The notes under the pieces were generated by a model. It worked only from the letters and a program-made list of their open reading frames with translations, did not search any database and was not told where the DNA came from. Of a stretch of 64,000 nucleotides of DNA, positions 55,126-64,000 are shown piece by piece. Position 1 is the stretch's first letter, and every line of letters starts with the position of its first letter. The stretch spans positions 1,069,001 to 1,133,000 of the forward strand of contig OZ038533.1 in NCBI GenBank assembly GCA_964036665.1, given 5' to 3'. This stretch comes from Gordius sp. MW1 (Eukaryota > Nematomorpha > Gordioida > Gordea > Gordiidae). Both the position numbers and the translations under genes were made by a program.

Positions 55126-55990
55126 AGAGAATTGCACGAGTGGCCCGAAACCCGATATCGGGTCGGGTTCAAAATTTAATTATGCTTTCGGGTCGGGTTG
55201 GATTTAAAGTGTCGGGTCAAAGGTTATAAATTTTATAATGCAAAATACACGGGACATTTGTTTTAATTAATGCTATTATGTATAATATTTTTTAATTTAT
55301 AGAAATGTATAATTGAAGATCATTCATTCAGTTAATTAAATTCCTTTTGTTTTTTTAAATCTGATTGTCTTATTTTAGACGCAAATTTAAATTTGTATCG
55401 TGAAGGTAAAATATATCAACAAAATAATATTTTTAAATTGTATTTAAAAAATGTAAAGTGGTAGTTCATTATTAATTTAAACTACATATAGATATTCATA
55501 AAACTAATAAAAGTAAGTTTAAATTTATTAAATGGTTCATTTGCAAAACAATATATTTTAAATTAAATGTTACCCGATATTGTAGATGCTATCATATTTA
55601 TACCTCTCTATAATAAATCATTCAAATAAATTTAGTAATCAAAATCTATGGTATCAATTAGTTTCGTAAATCGCACTTTAATTTGTCGATTAAATTTTAC
55701 ACACCGCCATGGGGAGGGGATAACCATTTTTTATTAATTTTAGCCATAATTTGATAAAATTTCTAAGATTTTTTGGAGTTAAAGGGGGCCACCGCCCGTC
55801 CCTGCCACCCCCTGGCTACGCCCACCATGCACACCGTTATTTTTCTTACACTCGCGTTGGAAACCAAAATTTGAAACGCGTTCGGGAAGGATTTGGTAAA
55901 AAAATTTAAACGCTTTCGGGTCGGGTCGAAAATTTTAAAAGGCTTTCGGGTCGGGTTCGGGTTAAAAAAAGGTGACTTTGCAGTTCTCTA
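55126..55990. mobile_element. hAT-like element, 865 bp, with empty site in the paralogue
   Basis: Ends AGAGAATTGCA and TGCAGTTCTCTA, flanked by exact 8-bp repeats TTACACGT (55,118-55,125 and 55,991-55,998). Duplication A has a single TTACACGT near 32.19 kb and no element, which proves insertion after the A/C duplication. Both ends carry GGGTCGGGTTCGGG-type arrays, and the middle is AT-rich without a transposase. A GGGCGTAGCCAG MITE (about 55,708-55,829) lies inside it. Confidence 0.92.
55708..55829 (-). mobile_element. GGGCGTAGCCAG MITE nested in the 865-bp hAT-like element
   Basis: Contains TTTTAGCCATAATTTGATAA and ends CCCTGGCTACGCCCACC. It lies entirely within the hAT-like element. Confidence 0.7.
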
Positions 55991-56242
55991 TTACACGTCG
56001 AGTTTGTTTCATCGCTTTAAATTTGCTTCGCGGATTAAATTCAAATACTATTTCAAAAAGATAACCCACTTTATTAGAAATTTACAAATATCACAATTTA
56101 TTAATTTGGTATATATATGAATTTACTGCATATTTACTATACATATTTTTTGCTTAAATTCACATCTAAATTTGGATCATTAAACCATTTGATATTAATT
56201 GTTATATTAGCGATGAAGGTTAAATTATTTATATTTTTTAAT

Positions 56243-57058
56243 AACCCAAAAGGAATGGGATCTTCCCCTAATAGCACGTTCCGTATCTTTTCTTTCTTCG
56301 AACGAACTATCCCAGGGAAAACTCCTTTTCAATTGGACTCTTCCAAGAGCGATTACGAATGGCTCGAAGCAATCCCGAGCAGAAATTTGGGATCCATATG
56401 TCTGGGGAGGAGTTACGCATAGCCATAGGCCTCCGTCTCGGATGTGACATAGTATCCCCTTTCGTATGCGATCTCTACAAACAGCCGGTCCAACCCAATC
56501 ATCCCCTCCATTGCAAATACAGCAAAGGCCGCAACCCCAGGCACACGGCGACAAAATTATCGGCCAGTACCTTAGGAAGGCTGCTTACCCAAACACCTTG
56601 GAGCCCGTCGGCCTTAGCACCACTGACGGGAAAAGACAAGGAGGCGTCATACTCATCCCATGGACTGAATCTCACTTGGGACTTCACCACGGTCGACATA
56701 TTTGCACCATCCAACTCCTCTCCCGACCTTTTAGTCAGTGCAGAGAATAGGAATACAATTAAATGTTCCTCCCTCGTGGACTCAATATTCATTCCCGTAG
56801 TGGCAACCCCAATTGGAAATTTAGGCGCCGAAGCTCTCCTGAAACAAATTGGAAAAGCGATCTCCAACGTCTCATTAGATTTTAAAGAGTACTTTTTTAT
56901 CGGGCAAAAGATCACAATGGAAATCGTTTAATCAAACACGATTTCCATAAGCGGATCAATGCCATCCGTTTAGTTATAGTGCGTTTTTATATTTTTTAGT
57001 CGTGAATGTAATTTTTTGTATACCATTTAATAAATAAACTTTAGTACTTAAAAAAAAT
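56243..57058 (+). pseudogene. 5'-truncated retroelement fragment, C-terminal domain, frameshifted
   Basis: Recognisable blocks alternate between two frames: RIAIGLRLGCDIVSPFVC and KGRNPRHTA in one, then NTLEPVGLSTTDGKRQGG and ILIPW in another, then LTWDFTTVDIFAPS and FIPVVATPIGNLGAEALL back in the first. These resemble the domain downstream of the reverse transcriptase in a widespread class of invertebrate non-LTR elements. At least two frameshifts are present. The 3' end has AATAAATAAA and a run of A. Duplication A has an uninterrupted site near 32.44 kb. The exact family is uncertain. Confidence 0.65.
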
Positions 57059-58525
57059 AATACAGCTTGTATAATTTCAATTTGACAGGGAAATTCAAAC
57101 AAAACACCTTGTACAATCCTATATAACTACTTCAAACAAAAAAGCATGCAACTCCAAGATGACTTTCATATCAGATCCTATAAATACCACTGCAAATTCA
57201 TGGGGCACATAAGCGTAACTATTTAAACTTTGGAGATTAATATTTAAAAAATACATCCTCCCTCATAAATATGATAATATCAAAGATGACAAACTAACAG
57301 GGAGGCAGCAAACAAACCGGACTTTGTCAACCAGTTCTACCTGTAGCAAAGTTAAAGTCATTAATGCCTGATTAACCTTCATTATACATGCAAATTTGTC
57401 ATTTTCACGATTGAACGTGGATCAGTGTTGAAAAGAATAAGAGAAAAAAGAAGACACTTTTAATTATATTGATTCATTGATCCCTTGCCAGGAAAAACGA
57501 CAGTAGTTTAATCTACTCAATTTTTTTACTTTCCTAGTCGAAAATAAATTTAAATAGTAATGATGGAACTTCAAAAATGTATGATGATTTTCTTAAATTA
57601 AAAAAACTTTTTATTAAATTCAATGTATTAGTCTCGGTAAAGTAATATTAAATGAAAAGCGGACAAGCTCAATAACGTTTTATTGAAATCGATTCACCAT
57701 ATATTAATACCCTGTGATTTTTATTTTAATATGTGAATATATTATATTTAATTTAACCGAGTAATGTAACTAGCTCCATTAGGTAAGTAACTGGAACTGT
57801 ATTCAAACTTTTGAAAAGTAACTTTAAACAGCTCTAATCATTTATATAATTTTAAACTAACATGCAGTTTCGTGTTTTCCAACGTTAATTTTTTTATACT
57901 TCTTTCTATCACTGTTTTATATTTAAATGAAAACTTTGCACTATAAATTAATTTTAGTTCCCACGTTATGCATTATGTTTAATATACAGAGATCTACTAA
58001 ACGAGTTACCATTATGAATTTACATGAGCGTAGCCAGCATTGGAATTAGAGGGGAGCAATAATGATTTAGGGAGGGGCAAAATGAACATTTTTTGAAATT
58101 TTAGTTATAATTATAATAAATTTTTGGATCTAGAGGGGGCAGCCCCCCCCCCTTCCTGCCCCTTGGCTACGATTAAAAAATATGTTTTTTTTAATCCTAA
58201 AAAAGTAAAATAAACTTTGAAAATTAATCTATTAGAATATTTCAATTTTTTTTTGATATTTAGACCCCATTTCTTAAAATAATTCTAATTTAAGATACAA
58301 TGAAAAATCCTGTCTTTAGATTTAATAATTTTGATTTAACAAAATATAAATTAAATATATAGAAATTATGGACACTCGTTCAAAAACGTTGAAACAGATA
58401 GGCCAAGCATAAAAAATGACTAATGTTTTATTACATTGATAAAAATGCATTCTAAAAGAATGCTTTAATTGTAAGAATAAACTAGAGTAAAAAAGTGATC
58501 ATTTCGCTAAAACCAATCAGTTTCT

Positions 58526-61500
58526 TTATAAAGTTTTATTCCCTGAAGCAGTAGTAGTGTAATTGGAGGCCCATGCAGGGAATTGGTCTACGTGTAGAAC
58601 CAGTACACCCAACGTATTAATTGACGTATAAATCACTGCTATACAAATCATGTGAACTAAGAGGCCTGGTTTCACCTGCAAAAAAATATAAAATTAACAT
58701 TTACTTGCAATCAAAAATTTTATTATTAACAATAAAAATTTCAGTCCATTTAGTCTATTTATTTTTGTCAAACTCAAACCTAGGCTCTTCTATATTATAA
58801 GGAAAAGCAATTAAATAGGAGGGGGGAGGGGAAGATAAAAACTATTTATAAACAAATCATAAAAAAAACTTTGCGTTTAAGTATAAAACCGAAAATTACT
58901 TAATAAACTTGGTAAATGACTAAAAAAACTTGACATTTAAAAATAAAACTAATGGTTCTTAAAAAAGAGGAATATCAGCTAAAAGTACCGTAATGCTAAA
59001 AATTTAACCTAGAGGCATAAGAATTGCATAGCAATTGAAAAAAGATAAATTAATTTTAACTTTTATTTAATGCTAAATGGTTTGTGTACTTTAAATTAAA
59101 AATGCAATTGTAAATTCAAAATTATTATATTTTTATCGAAAATTAAATAATAATTAATTTATTATAATCTATATTAAAAATCGCAAAATTATATTTTTTT
59201 TCCAAAATCGCTAAATGTTTTGGGTAATAATACCATGTCCCAAAAATTGAGTTTTCCAGCTGCGAAACATATGGCGTTGGGAGCTGTCCCAATTGGTAGC
59301 ATAAAACAAAAGGATGCGGCTATGGTGACGGGAAGTATAAAGTATATCGGGTTGACACCCATACTCGCAGCCTAAAATGAATTATCATAAATTTGTTATT
59401 TTATCACAAATTCATTTTCAAAAAACTTTAATTTATAAAATGATTATGATATTATAAAAGCTTATTCTTTAAAACTATTCAAAACTCTTTAATATTAACT
59501 AAACTAAACTCGCCCAGAATATTGCAATTTGGTTCTCGATTACAAGTCCTAATTAAAACGAACTACAAAATTATATAATTTCACAAAATTTACAAACTAG
59601 CTTCATGAACCAGTGTTGTAAAAACGGCTGGGAACCTTAGGTTTGTTTATGTTGAGTCTACACCCAAATGTCGACCAAACAAAACCTAGCCGATTCCACA
59701 TCACTAGCTTCATAAACATAATTAATCCTTTAATTTCTAAGAAAAATATTAAATATTTTTAGAAACATTTTATTAGCACGTAGAAAGAAATTATGAATTT
59801 TTCACCAAACTTACAATTTCAGCTACGATAGGTGCTATTATGCTAGTGGTAGCGATGTTGTTCAGAACTTCGGTCAACATCGCAGTAATGGTGTAAAAAA
59901 TGAAGAGTAGAAGTTGCTTGGGCAGTTTGTGGAACACGAAAAACGATTTAACCAGCAATTTTGACAGCCCCGATACCTGTGTCCAAATATATTTAAGGTA
60001 TTAACCAAAATTTATAAAAGATTTAAAGGGGAGAGTTTGAATTAATTTTAGAAAAATTGCTTAATCAATATGCCAAACTATTTTGGAGTAATACATAACA
60101 ACCTAATCATTAGTAAATTAATTTCAAAAGCGTCGAATATAACTTGAAGATTGTTAACAAATCCTTAAATAGCTTTAAAAATCTAATCAAGTCGATTTTT
60201 GAAGGGAATAAAAGTTAAAATCCAATTTTTAAAAACAAAAAAAACATTAATTTTGATAAAAATTTGATTAATCCCCAATTAATTAACTAACTAAAACTAT
60301 AAAAATTGCTAAAAAAAAACTTTTTAAAAAAGGGATAAAAACTAAAAATATGTTTAAAAGAGATAATAAGTGTAATTTTGGCCGATTTCTTAAAAATTTA
60401 AAACAGATAATAATTAGTACGCTAAAGCCGGTTGCCATAGCCAATCCACCCCCGAACAGCAAATTGATATCCAACATAAGACTATTTTGAATTTCTCCCC
60501 ATATGAGCAAAGGTTTATAGGGCACGAAAGAAGCAGCTATAATAAAATAATTGCAAATTATATGCAATTGAAATAAAATCGAATGAAAAAACAACAAAAT
60601 ATATATTTAATAATTTAAAATTTACATGGTTTGCAGCGTGGCAGACGTAAGCATCTCAGATCGGAGGGGATTATGAAAAGTAATATGGCTATGAGCAGAG
60701 CTGGAGTCCCGTCAGAAACGTAACTTGGGGAATAATAATCGGAAATTAAAAGTTAAGTTCATATTTGTAAAACAACTCCAAAATAAAATAAATTTTGAGT
60801 TACTCAAATGAAATAAAATTCAATATTGTAGAACACAATTTTAATTTAAAATTGAGAAATATTCATATAGGCGATTTGAAAAAGTTAGATTAAAATCACA
60901 TTTTCAAAAGTATAAAATTTATTATTTTTCACAAGTTAAATCATTGTAAGTCAATATACACTATGCTTCTAATTTATACAAAGTATTGGTATATTAATAG
61001 ACTAGACCAAATAGACTGCTCCTAAACTTGAAATAAGTGTACCATTTTTCCGCCATTTTGAAATGGGCACAAAAAAGGGATGGACATATATATAATAATT
61101 TTGGTTAATCAAAGTGTTTTTAAAATTAATAAAAAAAAATATTAAACTAGTTAAACATTAAATACAGCATTTTATAATATAAATCAAAATAAAAATTATT
61201 AAATAATCATAAATTAACATTCTTTTTATTGATCAACTAATAAAGAAGGTAAATTCACTTTCACGTTCTAACAATGGGGTACACTGCAGATAGGTGTGCG
61301 AGATAGTTTGGTGGATTTAATGGTATAACTTTACCATATGAAACCTATTACATGAGCAGACTATGTAGCCTATGTGTATTTTACTTTTGAAACACCCATA
61401 ATCATTTTACATTTCTTATCCAAAATAAAACAAAAAAATCAAATAAATTTTTGAAAAATATTGGGATAAAACTAACCCTGGTTTAAACAGGTCTTGCCAT

Positions 61501-61578
61501 CCAGGAATTAATTTCGGATTTTGAGGATCCAACACGAGCAATATGAGAAATAGCAAGAATACGGTAATTACATTTTGC
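58526..61578 (-). CDS. SLC13: SLC13 sodium/anion symporter copy C, six 3' exons
   Basis: Exons in gene order: 61,578-61,477; 60,723-60,626; 60,536-60,421; 59,976-59,815; 59,371-59,234; 58,675-58,526 (TAA). All splice sites are canonical and all six are open. The first exon is 102 bases, not 105: two nearby deletions (2 and 1 bases) change VLWIFKNPK to VLDPQNPK and lose the Trp while restoring frame. Other differences from copy A are small, such as LMLDINLLFGGG and NKTL at the C-terminus. Upstream exons are not found before the window end; the space beyond 61.6 kb holds repeats and a Gypsy element. Confidence 0.9.
59614..59704. mobile_element. Palindromic MULE-like MITE, internally deleted, in SLC13 copy C
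   Basis: Orthologous to 35,866-36,063 and with the same flanking AGCTTCAT repeats. About 105 bp of the middle, including most of the left arm, are gone. Confidence 0.8.
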
Positions 61579-61637
61579 CTGCAAAAAACACGGTAACTAT
61601 AAAAATATCATATAAATTAGTTTCAACATTTCTATTT

Positions 61638-61950
61638 TAATTGCTATGCAATGGGCTTGCTTTTGGTTGTTCATTCTGTCCAACTTGTAATTTTTTAATA
61701 ATTGCCTTGGAATCTTATACGGGTTTTTAATTAGCTGTGGACTTCTGTAAAACCTTTTATTTTGATTTGGCAAATAGCTAGCTAATGACCGCTGGTTGGC
61801 TTTAATTTTTCGACCAGGCCCGAGCCCAATATCTATTATTGTTTATAGGCCCGACAGATTACCTTATTATTTATGAATTTTGGACAACTTGTCAAAGTTG
61901 TTATTATATATCGGATAATTGCGAAACAGACCAAATGATTCCCAGCAAAT
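61638..61950 (+). repeat. Interspersed CGCTGGTTGGCT repeat next to SLC13 copy C
   Basis: Starts TTGCTATGCAATGGGCTTGC and has GACCGCTGGTTGGCTTTAAT, CAATATCTATTATTG and TATCGGATAATTGCGAAAC. It is closest to the 7.59 kb copy at its right end. Confidence 0.6.
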
Positions 61951-61964
61951 TAATGAAACGATGA

Positions 61965-64000
61965 TATCGAGATGCTCAGAGACATGGTCAATAAACTGAG
62001 CGTGAGCATCTATTGCGGCAGGAGGTCAGTCGACAAAATCGTCTTACGTCGAGAAGTAGGTCTACAGAGATTTCGATCCCCTATTCAACCCCGCACAGAC
62101 GTTCCCCAAGATTGGTTTTGGTATCACCAAAAATATGAAGAAAAGGCTACCCAATGCCGACAGCCTTGCAATTATGCCCCGCTTTCCTCGTCAAACCCAT
62201 AGGCCTGCCAGAATCCGCGACACCTGGTTCAGGCCATAACACCAGTCGCTTATTTTTTATTTACGATAAATCAACCGAATTTCGTTTTTTAATAGATACC
62301 GGCGCGGAACTCGTCATACCACCACCACGTAACCACCGTCTCACCCCCTCACACATCCTCCTCTAAGCCGCAAATAACCGTTCTATACTGACCTAAGGCC
62401 AGAAATCAATGGAACTGGACCTTAGCTTGCGGAGAAGCCTTCAATGGGTTTTTACAATCGAGGACGTTAAGACACCTATCATCGGGGCTGATCTTTTAAA
62501 TCATTATAACCATCTCGTTGATATACGTCGCAAATGTTTGTTAAACCTTAAGACTACTTGAAAGTCTTATGGGCGATATATTGACTCGAACTTGTATAAT
62601 TTACAACTCACAATAAAGATCGATTCACCATATTTTAAAAATGTGTTGAAAGAGTTCCCCGATATTTATGCCCCTCCAAATTACAGGTCACGCGTAAGCC
62701 ACCAAGTAGTCGACCACATACGTACACAAGAATCATTCGTTTATGCCAGACCTAGACGCTTAGACCCTGTCAAGGTAAATATTGCCAAATAAGAATTTGC
62801 ACACATGCCCGAACTCGGCATAATTCAACCCTCAGAAAGCCCCTGGAGTTTTCCACTGCACATGGTTCCGAAAAAAACTGCAGGATATTGGCGACCGTGT
62901 GGAGATTAACGAGCCCTTCACATTCTAACGATACCGGATCGTTACCCCTTACCACACCTACACGATTTCTCGCTCAACCTAGCCGGCACAACCATCTATA
63001 CAAAAATAGATCCAGTCAGAGCTTACCATCAAATACCCGTAGCCTTGGAAGACATCGCAAAGACTGCAATTACTACACCTTTCGGTCTTTAAGAATTTTT
63101 GCGAATGCCTTTTAATTTACGAAATGTTGCTCAAACATTCCAACGCTTTATTGACCAAAATCTCCGTGGTCTCAATTTCACCTTCGCATATTGACGATAT
63201 TTTAATCGCAAGTACATCAACTAGTGAACATTTAGACCGCTTACGTCAGGTTTTTACACGATTAAGAGAGTTTGATATAAAAATTAACCTGGACAAGTGC
63301 CAATGGGGATGTTCTTCTATGGATTTCCTAGGACATCAAGTTTCCCCACAAGGTATAACGCCAACACCAAAGAAGATCTCGCCAATCAAGAATTTCGCCA
63401 CCCCAACCACTAAGACACAACTACGTCGTGTCGTGGGAATGGTGAATTTTTACAGGCGTTTTAAACCTAACTGTGCACTCCTTCTACAACCACTGACTAA
63501 TGACGCAAAAGGACCATTGGACATGACGCAGAGCGCACACGGCGCATTCCACGAGATTAAAATAGTGCTCAATGAAATCTCGACCCTTATTCATTTGGTG
63601 GATGGTGTCAACATCTCTATTACAACCGACGCGTCAAACTCTGCCATCGGACCGTTCTACATCAGATCGTAAAAGGACAAATCAGTCCTTTATCCTTTTT
63701 CTTCCTGAAATTGAGCAAAACACAAACTCGATACAGCAGTACATTCGAGAGAGAACTGCTAGCAATTTATGTTTCAATTAAACATTACCGACACATTTTA
63801 GAAGGTCGCGACTTTACAATTCTTACTGATCACAAACCGTTAACTTACGCTCTCAATTTTAAATCCGACAAATACTCGCCGAGCGAAATACGACAATTAG
63901 ACTATATCTCACAATTTACTTCAGATATACAGTTTATTAAAGGTAAGGCGAATATAGTAGCAGACACTTTGTCCCGAATCAATATCGATTACATACAACA
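61965..64000 (+). pseudogene. Ty3/Gypsy-type LTR retrotransposon, decayed, runs off the window
   Basis: Order of domains is gag-protease-RT-RNase H. A Gag end with WFWYHQKYEEKATQC and a CCHC-like knuckle lies at 62.1 kb. The protease has FLIDTGAELVI near 62.29 kb. RT blocks follow from 62.6 kb (PSESPWSFPLHMVPKK), with the catalytic HIDDILIAS near 63.19 kb and FLGHQVSPQGI, VGMVNFYRRF and ITTDASNSAIG further on. RNase H-like sequence continues to the edge. Stops and frameshifts occur in every domain, so it is inactive. No 5' LTR was identified next to the repeat at 61.64-61.95 kb, so the 5' end is missing. Confidence 0.9.

Larger units (their letters stand above)
54139..58525. repeat. Segmental duplication C, non-coding part 3' of SLC13 copy C
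   Basis: Direct duplicate of 31,453-34,775, lengthened by a ~300-bp block at 54.25-54.54 kb, an 865-bp hAT-like element and an ~815-bp retroposed fragment. The rest aligns throughout. The MITE at 58,022-58,171 is shared with copy A. Confidence 0.85.

Noticed and set aside
56359-56931. The 190-codon open frame at 56.4 kb as a host gene
   Set aside because: Its conserved blocks switch to another frame in the middle and back, and it is part of a retroposed insert with an A-rich 3' end and an empty site in the paralogous segment.
61972-63781. The Gypsy element as a possibly active or infectious retroelement
   Set aside because: Stops and frameshifts interrupt every domain, no 5' LTR is present, and no envelope gene is visible in the window.

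Overview
The window is AT-rich nuclear DNA from an invertebrate animal. Its genes have many exons with canonical GT-AG introns, and introns and intergenic space are crowded with transposable elements. The sequence does not fix the species. Helitrons, hAT elements, an RTE-type non-LTR retrotransposon and a Ty3/Gypsy element together suggest an arthropod or another invertebrate with a repeat-rich genome.

Host genes. (1) Positions 1,318-14,544 (+) hold nearly all of an NSD-family histone H3K36 methyltransferase in 17 exons that join without a frame break: PWWP, a PHD cluster, second PWWP, AWS-SET-post-SET and a C-terminal PHD/C5HCH module. The first exon(s) are missing. (2) Positions 21,871-23,381 (-) hold a complete UBE2L3/UbcH7-type E2 ubiquitin-conjugating enzyme in two coding exons, with a probable 5' non-coding exon near 24.2-24.4 kb. 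(3) Positions 29,369-30,646 (-) hold a single-exon rhodopsin-like GPCR with one in-frame stop and no DRY motif. (4) The 3' half (six terminal exons) of an SLC13 sodium/anion symporter occurs three times: copy A (34,776-38,265, -), copy B (49,911-53,340, +, broken) and copy C (58,526-61,578, -). A and C lie in a long direct segmental duplication (about 31.45-38.3 kb and 54.14-61.6 kb). B is an inverted partial copy.

Mobile DNA. The NSD introns carry palindromic MITEs with 9-12 bp flanking duplications, a 981-bp hAT-like element and a long foldback. A three-deep nest of elements, each with its own 8-bp target duplication, lies at 18.06-19.59 kb. At 25.0-28.7 kb an element with inverted ends next to TA contains a tandem satellite and a Helitron with clean ends and a truncated Pif1-type helicase. 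An RTE-type element with a perfect 17-bp target duplication lies at 43.5-46.6 kb, and a decayed Gypsy element runs off the right end.

The most distinctive pattern is a family whose copies begin with TTGCTATGCAA and carry an inverted copy of that end close to the 3' side, a minisatellite of hairpin-bearing ~130-bp units, and a terminal GGGCC-GAA-GGCCC hairpin followed by TT. It occurs in full at 14.94-16.80, 39.00-41.45 and 50.81-52.55 kb and in pieces elsewhere. It looks like a Helentron-associated (HINE/DINE-like) non-autonomous family. One copy sits where copy B has lost an SLC13 exon. Shared and empty sites give an order of events: the A/C duplication came first, then a Helitron entered the A lineage, then B arose as an inverted copy of A.
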